Positions 26,691 through 35,668 of a DNA stretch of 64,000 nucleotides are shown piece by piece (position 1 is the first letter of the stretch; every line of letters begins with the position of its first letter). The stretch covers positions 50,203-114,202 of the forward strand of contig NZ_JAGGKV010000024.1 in NCBI RefSeq assembly GCF_017874035.1. Direction: 5' to 3'. The notes under the pieces were generated by a model. The model had not been told where the DNA came from and searched no databases. It saw nothing but the letters and a program-made list of their open reading frames with translations. The translations under genes were made by a program, and so were the position numbers. Source of the stretch: Paenibacillus aceris. Its GTDB lineage: Bacteria; Bacillota; Bacilli; Paenibacillales; NBRC-103111.

Positions 26691-28205
26691 ATGATCGTAA
26701 ACATTGCGGATTTTGGGGCGGTCGGAGACGGGATAACGAAAGATACGGCAAGTATTCAAAAAGCGATAAATTTCTGTGCAGAGCAGGGCGGGGGCACGGT
26801 TGTCATACCGAAAGGAGAATTCCTGTCCGGTACGATTATGCTTCGCTCCTTCGTGGAGCTGCATCTAACGCCTGCGGCAAGAATCGTCAGCTCCATGGAG
26901 GAGGCGGATTTCGTCCTTCCTGAAGGCGTCGAAGCTTTAGAGCTGAGTGAAGGTCAAGGGAATCGGGCCTTAGTTTGCGCCAAGCATGCGACCCATATCG
27001 GCATAACCGGATTGGGGACGATCGATGGCAGAGGGGAGCATTTTCTGGAGCCGGAGGATGGCGTCAGTGATTATGTGCTGCAGCCCTTGGGTGGCTTCCG
27101 TCCTAAGCTGATCGACTTTGAAGGATGTACGAATGTCATTTTCCGCGACGTCACTATGTACAGAGCTTCTTCCTGGGGTCTGCATATGACAGGCTGCAAC
27201 CAGGTAACCGTGGATGGCGTGAAGATTCTTGGGCAAGTCCGAGGCCCCAACAACGACGGGATTGACCCGGACTGCTGCAAGGATGTGCATATTTCCAATT
27301 GCCACATTGAAACGGGTGACGATTGCATCGTTATCAAAACGACGAAGTATGGCGCTGAGCGCTACGGGGCTTGCGAGAATATTACCGTGACCAACTGCAC
27401 GCTGCAATCCCATGATTCGGCAATCAAAATCGGGACTGAAACGCACGCGGATATCCGCAATATCGTGGTGACGAACTGCGTGATCCGCAACTCCAATCGC
27501 GGTGTTGGCATTTGGGTACGGGATGGCGCAACCGTAGAAAATATGCTGTTTTCCAATCTAATCATCGAAACGAGATTGTTCAGCAACGAGGATGAAATTC
27601 AGCGGACACTTCGTTGGTGGGGCAAATCGGAGCCGATCTTCATGACGGCTGAGCGGAGGAATGTCCCGAACGCGCCTGCGCCCGGGAAAATCCGCAATAT
27701 CCGCTTCGATCATGTGCTTATCGAAGCGGAAGGCTGTATCTACCTGGAAGGCTCGGAGGATAGCGTTATCGAGGAAATTTCGCTTCGCAATGTGAAGCAT
27801 ACCGTGCGAGAGAAAAGCGGATACGCCGGCGGCGTATTCGATACACAGCCTTCTGTGCGCGGCGTGTTTCCGCATCATATTCCTGCAGTCTTTATGCGCT
27901 ATGCAAATGACATAACATTAAGCGACGTTGAGATCAAGTGGGGAGAAAAAAGGAATCCCAATTGGTCCAATGCCTTGTACGGCGAACAGCTGGAGAATTT
28001 GCACATTCAGGGATTTAAAGGCACGGCAGCTCAGCATCATTTAAGTGTCATGGAGCTTAAGCATGTTCGGGGGCTTGACCTCGAGAGAACGAAAGCATTG
28101 CCGGGGACAGGTACTTATTTGACCTTGCAGGATGTCGATTCGTCCTTGAACCATTTGGATGGCAATGATTTCTCCAAAGCTGCTACAGGCATTCAAGTTA
28201 AATAA
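26691..28205 (+). CDS. GH28-family glycoside hydrolase
   Basis: A second cytoplasmic GH28 beta-helix protein, 504 residues. It opens with the typical FGAVGDGITKDTASIQKAIN and shows PNNDGIDPDCC (NTD-type motif), ETGDDCIVIKT (DD motif) and LQSHDSAIKIGTETHADIRN with a His at the usual catalytic place. The RIK motif is not clear; the region reads NRGVGIWVRDG. This pattern is closer to the rhamnogalacturonan or exo-type branch than to classical polygalacturonase. The ATG at 26691 is preceded by GGAAGGGG at 11 bases. It is the last gene of the operon and is followed by a terminator. Confidence 0.85.
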   Translation: MIVNIADFGAVGDGITKDTASIQKAINFCAEQGGGTVVIPKGEFLSGTIMLRSFVELHLTPAARIVSSMEEADFVLPEGVEALELSEGQGNRALVCAKHATHIGITGLGTIDGRGEHFLEPEDGVSDYVLQPLGGFRPKLIDFEGCTNVIFRDVTMYRASSWGLHMTGCNQVTVDGVKILGQVRGPNNDGIDPDCCKDVHISNCHIETGDDCIVIKTTKYGAERYGACENITVTNCTLQSHDSAIKIGTETHADIRNIVVTNCVIRNSNRGVGIWVRDGATVENMLFSNLIIETRLFSNEDEIQRTLRWWGKSEPIFMTAERRNVPNAPAPGKIRNIRFDHVLIEAEGCIYLEGSEDSVIEEISLRNVKHTVREKSGYAGGVFDTQPSVRGVFPHHIPAVFMRYANDITLSDVEIKWGEKRNPNWSNALYGEQLENLHIQGFKGTAAQHHLSVMELKHVRGLDLERTKALPGTGTYLTLQDVDSSLNHLDGNDFSKAATGIQVK

Positions 28206-28229
28206 ACATCCAAAAATAGCTGTTAATAT

Positions 28230-28268
28230 AACCGGGACTCCGAGGAAAATAGGGGTGCCGGTTTTTCG
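28230..28268 (+). terminator. Intrinsic terminator of the pectin operon
   Basis: AACCGGGACTCC (28230-28241) pairs with GGGGTGCCGGTT (28252-28263), with one mismatch and one G-T pair, followed by TTT. It ends the binding-protein/GH105/GH28 operon. Confidence 0.75.
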
Positions 28269-28372
28269 GCGAGACGCAGGAACAAAAAAATGCTACACAG
28301 CACGAATAGACTTTATTATAATGTAACTATTGGTATCAATATTTTCACAAATCAGGGCGAAGGAGGATCTCC

Positions 28373-29527
28373 TTGAATTCCTTGGATGAACGGATTCAGC
28401 AGGTGATGGACAAGCATCGGGTTGTTGGTTTAGCGGCCTCCGTGATTCGTGAAGGGAAACAGATTTGGAGCGCAGGGTATGGTTGGGCGAATGTAGAAAG
28501 ACGAATCCCCGTTACATCACAAACTGTTTTCCGCATCGCTTCGATTTCAAAGACAGTAGTCGCAACAGCGGTCATGCAGCTTGTGGAAAAGGGCTTATGC
28601 GGAATTGATCAGGACGTAGGAGACATACTTGGATTTGCAGTGCGCAATTTCAAGCATCCGAATGTACCGATAACGCTCAAGCAGATCATGACCCACACTT
28701 CCGGGCTGCAAGATGAATATGTTCGATTTGTCGTGGATTCGCGCAGGGAGAATCCGCCTAAGATACGTCTTGTCGATATCCTGCTGCCAGGCGGGACCTA
28801 TTACACGGACAATCTCTGGGGAGACGGACAGCCAGGAGATCCGGATTGCTTTGAATATTCGAATCTTGGCGCCGTCATTCTAGCAACTGTCGTGGAACGG
28901 CTTTCGAATGAACGTTTTGACGAATACTGCAAGAAGCATCTGTTCGAGCCGCTTCAAATGAACGATACCAGTTTTCATATCGGTGATTTGAAGGACATGG
29001 ATTCTGTTGCTGTGCTGTATGAATACTCAGAGGGCGATGATCGATTTATTGTTGGCACGGACGATTTTGGTGGAAGAAAACCGGAAGCAATGGATTACAG
29101 CGGATATGTGCCTGGCACCAACGGTGCGTTATTCAGCCCTCAGGGCGGTCTTCGCACAAATGTGGATAACTTGACGCGCTTTTTGGAAGCGCATACGAAC
29201 GCAGGTAAATTGAACGATGTTCAAATCCTGAAGCCGGAAACGGTAGATCTCATGCACACGCCACATTGGTCGGGCCACCGTCGAGACGGTTTTTTCCGCA
29301 ATTGCGGTCTCCAGTTTCTGATTACAGACGATTTGATACCGGGAAACAGACTGATTGGACATTCGGGTGATGCTTATGGACTGCTTAGCGATATGTATTT
29401 GCATAAACAGGAGAAATGGGGCTTCATTCTGCTCATGAACGGTCTTATCCAAAGAAAAGAGCAAGGCGTTTATTTTGAGGCAGAAGAAGAACTTGCACGG
29501 TTGTTGCATTCGGCTTTTCTCAGGTGA
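28373..29527 (+). CDS. Serine hydrolase of the beta-lactamase/D-alanyl-peptidase fold
   Basis: A 384-residue class C beta-lactamase-like hydrolase (esterase, D-aminopeptidase or DD-peptidase type). The nucleophile motif SxxK is seen as SISK at residues 57-60 (FRIASISKTV), the YxN motif as EYSNLG, and the third motif as GHSGDAYG near residue 323. TTG 28373 is the start: a perfect AAGGAGG lies 7 bases upstream. No signal peptide is visible, so it seems cytoplasmic, unlike true penicillin-binding proteins. A -10-like TATAAT at 28317-28322 may start transcription. It stands just before the murein-peptide operon and could act on D-amino-acid peptides, but the substrate is not shown. Confidence 0.85.
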   Translation: MNSLDERIQQVMDKHRVVGLAASVIREGKQIWSAGYGWANVERRIPVTSQTVFRIASISKTVVATAVMQLVEKGLCGIDQDVGDILGFAVRNFKHPNVPITLKQIMTHTSGLQDEYVRFVVDSRRENPPKIRLVDILLPGGTYYTDNLWGDGQPGDPDCFEYSNLGAVILATVVERLSNERFDEYCKKHLFEPLQMNDTSFHIGDLKDMDSVAVLYEYSEGDDRFIVGTDDFGGRKPEAMDYSGYVPGTNGALFSPQGGLRTNVDNLTRFLEAHTNAGKLNDVQILKPETVDLMHTPHWSGHRRDGFFRNCGLQFLITDDLIPGNRLIGHSGDAYGLLSDMYLHKQEKWGFILLMNGLIQRKEQGVYFEAEEELARLLHSAFLR

Positions 29528-29550
29528 CCTTAACGCCAAAAGATTCGATA

Positions 29551-29579
29551 TTTACAACATGTGAATTCGATGTTAGAAT
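29551..29579 (+). promoter_or_regulatory. Sigma-A promoter before the DUF3870/dpp operon
   Basis: TTTACA (29551-29556) and TAGAAT (29574-29579) are separated by exactly 17 bases, each matching five of six consensus positions. A start near 29586 leaves a leader of about 100 bases before the DUF3870 start. No CodY-like palindrome was seen, although the Bacillus dpp operon is CodY-controlled. Confidence 0.6.
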
Positions 29580-29687
29580 ATATTACATCATTAGCGGTCT
29601 GGCTTCTGGCGGTCGTAGGGAGACCGAATCTCTTCCCACATCCCGTTCAGAAATCGAACAGAATGCTAAGTAGGAGAGTGTGCTCGT

Positions 29688-30044
29688 TTGCTATACGACA
29701 AAGATACAATTTATATTATCGGCGATGCGCAGGCTTCCGTGAACAATCCTATAACCCAGCAGTATAACGCATTTTTTATTGGACTTGTCGTAGATACGAC
29801 CAGCCATAAGATTGTTGATGCAGGATGTTCATCTACCATTCCACTCACATCGGATTTTGTCCGCTCGATCTTCATCGGGCACAATATGCTTCTCCTTGAT
29901 GTGGTGGCGGAGGAAATCCGCCGAAGATACCATGGGTCATCCCAGAAGGCTCTTGTGGTAGCTTATAAAGACGCACAAAAAAAATACAAATTAGCACTTA
30001 ACGGCCGGGAAGAGATGGGATTCCAATCTTCCGGTACAGTGTAA
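29688..30044 (+). CDS. DUF3870-family protein
   Basis: A 118-residue cytoplasmic protein of the DUF3870 family, recognised from IIGDAQASVNNPITQQYNAF, the central VVDTTSHKIVDAGCSSTIPL and FIGHNMLLLDVVAEEIRRRY. The family has no known biochemical function but often lies next to peptide or amino-acid transport genes, as here. TTG 29688 is the start, preceded by TAGGAGAG at 9 bases. It is the first gene after the promoter at 29551 and is followed by a strong hairpin, so the dppA gene behind it would be reached by read-through or by a second promoter. Confidence 0.75.
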   Translation: MLYDKDTIYIIGDAQASVNNPITQQYNAFFIGLVVDTTSHKIVDAGCSSTIPLTSDFVRSIFIGHNMLLLDVVAEEIRRRYHGSSQKALVVAYKDAQKKYKLALNGREEMGFQSSGTV

Positions 30045-30082
30045 GCTGCTTTATTTATCCGTATGGCAACATACCCGTAAAT

Positions 30083-30141
30083 AAAACCCAGCAAATGGTT
30101 TCTTGGGATGCATGCGCCCGAGGCTGTTTGCTGGGTTTTTG
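30083..30141 (+). terminator. Intrinsic terminator or attenuator upstream of dppA
   Basis: AAAACCCAGCAAA and TTTGCTGGGTTTT are exact 13-bp inverted repeats around a 31-base loop, followed by further T residues. The stem ends 28 bases before the dppA start, so it could also regulate dppA expression. Confidence 0.8.
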
Positions 30142-30168
30142 TTACCTTACAAAAGGGGAGGACAACCA

Positions 30169-30993
30169 ATGAAACTTTATATTTCCATTGATATGGAAGG
30201 GATAACCGGACTTGTTGATAACACATTTGTTGATTCCAGACAGTACAACTACACACGCGGGCAGCACATCATGACAGATGAAGCCAATCATGTCATCGGA
30301 ACTGCTTTTGATGAAGGTTGCAAGGAAGTTATCGTGAATGACAGTCACTCCAAAATGAACAATCTGTTAATCGAGAAGCTGCATCCCGAAACCCAGTTGA
30401 TCTCAGGTGATGTGAAGCCTTTTTCCATGGTACAGGGGCTGGATGCCTCCTTTGCTGGAGCCGCTTTTCTAGGTTATCACACTAGAGCAGCTACCAAAGG
30501 CGTACTAAGCCATACGATGATATTCGGAGTTAGGAACATGTACATTAACGAAAGGGTAATTGGCGAGCTCGGTTTTAATGCTTATGTTGCCGGACATTAC
30601 GGTGTGCCTGTTTTATTAGTGGCAGGGGACGATGAAACCGCTCTGGAAGCGGAAGAGCTCATTCCGGGTATTACGACAGCGATTGTGAAAAAGCGGATAT
30701 CGCGAACTTCGGCTGTCTGCTTAACCCCCGAGAAGAGCGGGCAACTGCTCCGGGAAAAAACCAAGGAAGCGCTGGCTAACCGCAGCAGAGTGAAACCGCT
30801 CGTACCGCCGGATCAACCGGTATTGAAGATTGAATTTGCCAACTATGGTCAAGCGGAGTGGGCTCACCTGATGCCGGGTACGACCATAGATGATAACAGT
30901 CCTACTGTCACATTTCAGGCGAAAGACATTCTTGAGGCGTACCGAGCAATGTTGGTAATGACGGAATTGGCGATGAGAACGGCATTTTGTTAA
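30169..30993 (+). CDS. dppA: D-aminopeptidase DppA, M55 metallopeptidase
   Basis: A 274-residue cytoplasmic zinc peptidase that cleaves peptides starting with D-Ala or Gly. The five zinc-ligand positions described for the Bacillus subtilis enzyme are kept at the same numbering: Asp8 and Glu10 in SIDMEGITG, His60 in NDSHSKMN, His104 in GYHTRAATKG and Glu133 in IGELGFNAYVAG. The ATG at 30169 follows GGGGAGGA; the longer frame from 30103 runs through the terminator loop and is rejected. It heads a row of genes in the same order as B. subtilis dppABCDE-ykfABC, used for peptide uptake and murein-peptide recycling. Confidence 0.93.
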   Translation: MKLYISIDMEGITGLVDNTFVDSRQYNYTRGQHIMTDEANHVIGTAFDEGCKEVIVNDSHSKMNNLLIEKLHPETQLISGDVKPFSMVQGLDASFAGAAFLGYHTRAATKGVLSHTMIFGVRNMYINERVIGELGFNAYVAGHYGVPVLLVAGDDETALEAEELIPGITTAIVKKRISRTSAVCLTPEKSGQLLREKTKEALANRSRVKPLVPPDQPVLKIEFANYGQAEWAHLMPGTTIDDNSPTVTFQAKDILEAYRAMLVMTELAMRTAFC

Positions 30994-31014
30994 AAAGCGG
31001 GAGTGGGTGATAGC

Positions 31015-31947
31015 GTGACACAATATATTCTTCGCAGATTTATCTCCATGATTGTCACACTGTGGCTAATTATTACGGTTACTTTTGCACTGATGCATGC
31101 GGTTCCGGGATCGCCTTTCGAAAAGGAGGGCAAGAATTCGAATCCGACGGCCGTTCAGAACCTGATGGAATTTTACCATTTGGACCAACCCGTTACGACG
31201 CAGTACTTCCTTTATTTAAAATCGCTGCTCTCATTGGACCTTGGACCTTCTATCGGTCACTTTCCCGATACCGTGAATTCGATGATCAGCCGTGGCTTTC
31301 CGGTTTCGTTTAAGCTTGGCATGGTGTCCATTCTTATTTCTATCGTCACCGGTATCGCGCTTGGAACGGTCGCCGCCCTCCGACAGAATCGAATCATCGA
31401 TTATCTCGCGATGATCTTTGCGGTTATTGGCATTGCAGTACCTAACTTCATTGTAGCTACCTTGCTGATCAAATACGTGGCTGTTGAGTGGAAGCTCCTT
31501 CCGGTAGCCACTTGGGGAACTTGGAAGCATGTCATCCTTCCCGCACTTGCCTTGTCAACAGGACCTCTTGCGATTATAGCCAGATTGACAAGAGCCAGTA
31601 TGTTGGAGGTGTTGACCGCCGACTACATCGAAACGGCAAGGGCCAAAGGCTTGTCGCCCGCTACAATCGTCATCAAGCATGCGCTCCGAAATGCTGTCCT
31701 ACCGGTTATTACATTGCTCGGTGCTTTGGTGGCCAACGTTCTAACGGGGAGCTTCGTGATTGAAAAGATATTTGCCATTCCGGGAATGGGGAAATATTTC
31801 GTCGACGGCATTAACAACCGTGATTACTCGCTCATTATGGGTACGACCGTATTCTATAGCGCTCTACTAGTCATTATGATGTTCCTGGTGGATATCGCCT
31901 ATGGTCTTGTTGACCCCCGCATCAAGCTGCACAGGAAGGAGGGGTAA
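31015..31947 (+). CDS. dppB: Peptide ABC transporter permease DppB
   Basis: A permease of about 310 residues for the Dpp/Opp family. It starts with the membrane helix QYILRRFISMIVTLWLIIT and shows the family periplasmic region with HAVPGSPF and the GLDP-like SLDLGPS. The ATPase-contact loop is EYIETARAKGLSPATIVIKH-like (DYIETARAKGLSPATIVIKH) and the end reads DPRIKLHRKEG. GTG 31015 (MTQYILRR) is preferred over GTG 31003 because it gives the usual family N-terminus. It pairs with DppC, whose gene begins 3 bases after its stop. Confidence 0.9.
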   Translation: MTQYILRRFISMIVTLWLIITVTFALMHAVPGSPFEKEGKNSNPTAVQNLMEFYHLDQPVTTQYFLYLKSLLSLDLGPSIGHFPDTVNSMISRGFPVSFKLGMVSILISIVTGIALGTVAALRQNRIIDYLAMIFAVIGIAVPNFIVATLLIKYVAVEWKLLPVATWGTWKHVILPALALSTGPLAIIARLTRASMLEVLTADYIETARAKGLSPATIVIKHALRNAVLPVITLLGALVANVLTGSFVIEKIFAIPGMGKYFVDGINNRDYSLIMGTTVFYSALLVIMMFLVDIAYGLVDPRIKLHRKEG

Positions 31948-31950
31948 GCG

Positions 31951-32868
31951 ATGAACGTTCCGGATTCTTTATTTGTCCCTATGGCCAAGAGCAAAGGGAC
32001 ATCGGAAGCCATTGTTCGCGAGCGGCTGTCGTTCTGGCAGGAAGCTTGGATTAGGCTACGCGCAAATAAATTGGCCATGGCGGGGCTGATCATTGTTGTT
32101 TTGATGGCGCTGCTTGCGATATGTGGGCCTCTCCTTACGGACCAAAGCTACTCGAAGCAGGTGCTGCTGGATGCCAATCAGAAACCATCGGCAGCACATT
32201 GGTTCGGCACAGATGAGCTTGGGCGCGACGTATATGCCCGTATCCTTTATGGGGCACGCATCTCGTTATTTATCGGCCTTATGGCTGCATTGATCGATTT
32301 CGTCATCGGCATTATTTATGGCGGCATCGCCGGTTACTTCGGAGGACGAATCGATAATGTCATGATGCGGTTCGTTGATCTTTTGTACGGGATCCCCTAT
32401 CTGCTTGTTGTTATTTTGCTCATGGTCGTTATGGGCCCAGGTCTTCTAACGATCATCGTGGCCTTAAGCGCCACAGGCTGGATCGGAATGGCGCGGATTG
32501 TGCGCGGGCAAGTGCTTAGTTTGAAATCATCGGAGTACGTGCTGGCGGCAAGAACACTAGGCGGAGGCGCGGGCTACATCATCCGTAAACATTTGCTGCC
32601 TAATGCCATAGGTGTCATTATCGTGCAGGTGACATTCTCGGTGCCTTCCGCTATTTTCGCAGAAGCGTTCTTAAGCTTTCTTGGACTAGGTATTCAGCCT
32701 CCTCTGGCAAGCTGGGGGGTTATGGCCAACGACGGTCTGTCGACCATTTTGTCAGGGCAGTGGTGGCGGTTATTTTATCCGGCATTTTTCATATCGATCA
32801 CGATGCTTGCTTTTAACCTGGTTGGTGACGGCTTGCAGGACGCTTTTAATCCGAAAAGGAGGAGGTAG
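31951..32868 (+). CDS. dppC: Peptide ABC transporter permease DppC
   Basis: A 305-residue partner of DppB. An N-terminal cytoplasmic tail (SFWQEAWIRLRANKLAMAG) precedes the first helix. Next come the family motif HWFGTDELGRDVYARILYGA, the EAA loop YVLAARTLGGGAGYIIRKHL and FAEAFLSFLGLGIQPPLASW. GAAGGAGGGG precedes the ATG. The gene ends in PKRRR five bases before dppD, consistent with one transcript. Together with DppB it forms the channel for di- and tripeptides, including murein tripeptide if the B. subtilis role holds. Confidence 0.92.
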   Translation: MNVPDSLFVPMAKSKGTSEAIVRERLSFWQEAWIRLRANKLAMAGLIIVVLMALLAICGPLLTDQSYSKQVLLDANQKPSAAHWFGTDELGRDVYARILYGARISLFIGLMAALIDFVIGIIYGGIAGYFGGRIDNVMMRFVDLLYGIPYLLVVILLMVVMGPGLLTIIVALSATGWIGMARIVRGQVLSLKSSEYVLAARTLGGGAGYIIRKHLLPNAIGVIIVQVTFSVPSAIFAEAFLSFLGLGIQPPLASWGVMANDGLSTILSGQWWRLFYPAFFISITMLAFNLVGDGLQDAFNPKRRR

Positions 32869-32873
32869 TCTAG

Positions 32874-33920
32874 GTGAAAACAACGAACTCATCCGACGTT
32901 ATATTGGAAGTCGACAATCTTCATGTTTCGTTCACCACGCATGGTGGAGAAGTGAAGGCGGTTCGCGGGGTCAGCTTTACGTTAGGTAAGGGAGAGACGC
33001 TAGCTATCGTAGGCGAATCCGGCTGCGGTAAAAGTGTCACAGCGCGCAGCATGATTCGTCTTCTTCCCGAGCACAGCTCGAAGATCAGCCAAGGCAGCAT
33101 CCGCTTTCGGGGCAGGGAGCTGACCAAGCTTAGCGAAAAGCAGCTGCGCGAGCTGAGAGGCTCCGAGATTTCAATGATTTTTCAAGATGCAATGACAGCC
33201 TTGAATCCCACCATCTCCATCGGTGAACAGATTATGGAAGGCATCATTCGCCATCAGAAAATATCGCGTGCGGAAGCACGCAAGCAGGCAACGGAAATGC
33301 TGGGCTTGGTGGGCATTTCTAACCCTGAGATGCGGTTGAAGCAATATTTGCACGAATTTAGCGGAGGCATGAGACAGCGGATTATGATTGCCATCGCAGC
33401 GGTTTGCAAGCCTTCGGTACTTATTGCGGATGAGCCGACTACAGCGCTGGATGTCACTATACAAGCGCAGATCATCGAGCTGTTCAAAATGCTTCAGAAG
33501 AAAACCGGCGTTTCCATCATCATCATCACACACGACCTTGGTGTTGTTGCGAATATGGCCGATCGGGTCAATGTGATGTATGCCGGCAAGGTCGTTGAAG
33601 CAGGAACTGTGGATGAGCTGTTCCGCAATCCGCAGCATCCCTACACCAAAGGGCTGCTGGCTTCCATGCCGCGACTGGACACAGACAAGTCGCTTCCGCT
33701 TACGCCGATTGCGGGAACGCCGCCGGATCTGTTCGCTCCGCCCAAAGGCTGCGCATTTGCAGCACGCTGCAGTTACGCCATGGAGGTATGCGGTATCTAC
33801 CAACCGGAGCAGTCAGCTGTGTCGAGCACTCATTCGGTAGCCTGCTGGCTTCAGGATCCGCGCTCTCAAATTGTATTCCAGCCGCCGATCAAGCGAAGTA
33901 TCTTGTCGGCTCTAGGATAA
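32874..33920 (+). CDS. dppD: Peptide ABC transporter ATP-binding protein DppD
   Basis: A 348-residue ATPase. Walker A is GESGCGKSVTA, the signature is EFSGGMRQRIMIA, Walker B is VLIADEPTTALD and the switch His is in IIITHDLGVV. The C-terminal oligopeptide-transporter extension, with Cys-rich FAPPKGCAFAARCSYAMEVC, probably binds an iron-sulphur cluster as in DppD/OppD. GTG 32874 follows GGAGGAGG at good spacing. Known systems need a second ATPase (DppF or, in B. subtilis, YkfD), yet no such gene follows in this cluster. Confidence 0.93.
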   Translation: MKTTNSSDVILEVDNLHVSFTTHGGEVKAVRGVSFTLGKGETLAIVGESGCGKSVTARSMIRLLPEHSSKISQGSIRFRGRELTKLSEKQLRELRGSEISMIFQDAMTALNPTISIGEQIMEGIIRHQKISRAEARKQATEMLGLVGISNPEMRLKQYLHEFSGGMRQRIMIAIAAVCKPSVLIADEPTTALDVTIQAQIIELFKMLQKKTGVSIIIITHDLGVVANMADRVNVMYAGKVVEAGTVDELFRNPQHPYTKGLLASMPRLDTDKSLPLTPIAGTPPDLFAPPKGCAFAARCSYAMEVCGIYQPEQSAVSSTHSVACWLQDPRSQIVFQPPIKRSILSALG

Positions 33921-33951
33921 ATAAGACAAAGAACGAAGGGGAGAAGTGCTC

Positions 33952-35595
33952 ATGAAAAAAGTTTCAGCATTGCTAATCAGCTCCGTATTGGTGATCGGTA
34001 CCTTACTTGCCGGATGCAGCAAAGATCCAGGGGCCGGAACTCCAGAGTCTGGCGCCAAGCAGACGGAAGCAGCCAAAGAAGCGAAATCCAAAATCCTCCT
34101 TTACAACAATTTAAAAGAACCAACATCCCTCGATCCACCGAAAGGATTCGACCAAGTTTCTTACGACGTAGTTAACAATGCGTTTGAGGGATTGACGCGT
34201 CTTGGCAAGAATCAGGCTCCTGAGCCAGCTATGGCGAAAGAGTGGAAAGTCACGCCGGATGGGAAAAAGTACACATTTACGCTTCGTGACGGCATAAAGT
34301 GGTCCAATGGCGACCCGGTAAAAGCTGCCGACTTTGAGTATGCCTGGAAGCGTCTGCTGGATCCAAAAACAGCTTCTGACGCGGCTTTCCTCGCATATCC
34401 TATTGAAGGAGCAGAAGCTTTCAACTCCGGCAAGGGGACAGCTGACGGTGTGAAAATTAAGGCTCTGGACGACAAGACACTTGAAGTGACGTTGACACAG
34501 CCTGCTTCCTGGTTAGTTGGCATGGTTTCCAGCCCGGCCTTTTTCCCCGTCCATAAGGCTACGGTAGAAGGCAACGCCAAATGGGCAGGTGAAGCATCCA
34601 CGATTGTAAGTAACGGACCGTTCAAAATTACCGAATGGAAGCACGATAGCGAGCTGAAAATGGTGAAAAACGATCAGTACTGGGATGCCGCAAATGTAAA
34701 ATTGACGGGCGTTACGTTCAAAATGATCAATGATACGAACACGGCTTACCAGCTCTTCACGACCGGTGAGCTTCATACAACGGGATCCATTCCGGCTGAC
34801 ATGAGCGATAAATTGTTCGCAGAAAACAAAGTGAAAGTTGAAGATGCTGCTGGAACAGCGTTTTACCGCTTTAATGTGAAAATGGCTCCTTTCAATAATG
34901 TTAACATCCGGAAAGCCTTTGTTGCGGCTGTAGACAGACAGAAACTTGTAGATTTGGTATTAAAGCAAAAGCAGAAACCGGCAGACGGTTATGTATCGCC
35001 AGGACTTAAGGATCCTGCCGGTGGTGACTTCCGGCAAGTTGGGGGCAGCCTGATCAAGTTCGATGCAGCCGAAGCGAAGCAGCTTTTGGCCAAAGGGATG
35101 CAGGAAGCCGGATATACGACACTGCCTGAAGTTACTTTGACGTATAACACGAATGATGTCTCTCAACGGATTGCTCAAACGCTTCAAGCCATGCTCAAGG
35201 ATAACTTAGGGATTGATGTGAAATTAGCAAATAAAGAAGGTAAAGTTCTGACTACCGAGCAAAAGGCTCTGCAGCTGCAATTGTCCCGTTCTTCGTTCCT
35301 TCCGGATTTTGCCGATCCGATCAACTTCCTGGATGGCTTCCAATCGACGAATCCGTTCAGCCGCACAGGGTGGGTTAACGCTTCTTATGATAAATTGATC
35401 AAAGACGCCTATGTAGAAACGGATGAGGCCAAACGATACAAAATGATGCATGATGCAGAGAAGATTTTGATGGACGAAGCACCGGTTCTGCCGCTTTACT
35501 TCTATAACTCCACTTACCTGCAAAGCGATAAATTAGAGGGTGTCGTTAGACACGCATTCGGTTTCCTCGACTTTAAGTGGGCAGATTTGAAATAA
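33952..35595 (+). CDS. dppE: Peptide-binding lipoprotein DppE
   Basis: A 547-residue extracellular peptide receptor of the SBP_bac_5 class. The signal peptide ends in lipobox LLAGC. Family text includes SLDPPKGFDQVSYDVVNNAF, KYTFTLRDGIKWSNGDPVKA and FTTGELHTTGSIPADMS. ATG 33952 follows AAGGGGA at 8 bases; the GTG at 33946 is a weaker alternative. It fills the dppE place of the B. subtilis operon and would deliver di/tripeptides or murein tripeptide to DppBC. A hairpin follows the gene. Confidence 0.92.
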   Translation: MKKVSALLISSVLVIGTLLAGCSKDPGAGTPESGAKQTEAAKEAKSKILLYNNLKEPTSLDPPKGFDQVSYDVVNNAFEGLTRLGKNQAPEPAMAKEWKVTPDGKKYTFTLRDGIKWSNGDPVKAADFEYAWKRLLDPKTASDAAFLAYPIEGAEAFNSGKGTADGVKIKALDDKTLEVTLTQPASWLVGMVSSPAFFPVHKATVEGNAKWAGEASTIVSNGPFKITEWKHDSELKMVKNDQYWDAANVKLTGVTFKMINDTNTAYQLFTTGELHTTGSIPADMSDKLFAENKVKVEDAAGTAFYRFNVKMAPFNNVNIRKAFVAAVDRQKLVDLVLKQKQKPADGYVSPGLKDPAGGDFRQVGGSLIKFDAAEAKQLLAKGMQEAGYTTLPEVTLTYNTNDVSQRIAQTLQAMLKDNLGIDVKLANKEGKVLTTEQKALQLQLSRSSFLPDFADPINFLDGFQSTNPFSRTGWVNASYDKLIKDAYVETDEAKRYKMMHDAEKILMDEAPVLPLYFYNSTYLQSDKLEGVVRHAFGFLDFKWADLK

Positions 35596-35605
35596 AAAGG
35601 ATGAT

Positions 35606-35644
35606 GGAGGGATGCACCTGTCAGGGGTGCTTCTCCCTTTTTTC
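35606..35644 (+). terminator. Internal terminator/attenuator between dppE and ykfA
   Basis: GGAG...GCACC pairs with GGTGC...CTCC around a TGTCAGG loop, followed by CTTTTTTCC. It would lower transcription of ykfABC relative to the receptor gene. Confidence 0.7.
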
Positions 35645-35668
35645 CATGCGGGATAGGAGTGTTCAATC

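Noticed and set aside
29528..29687. Leader before the DUF3870 gene considered as a riboswitch or CodY target
   Set aside because: No known riboswitch core and no CodY palindrome could be recognised; only a promoter is supported.
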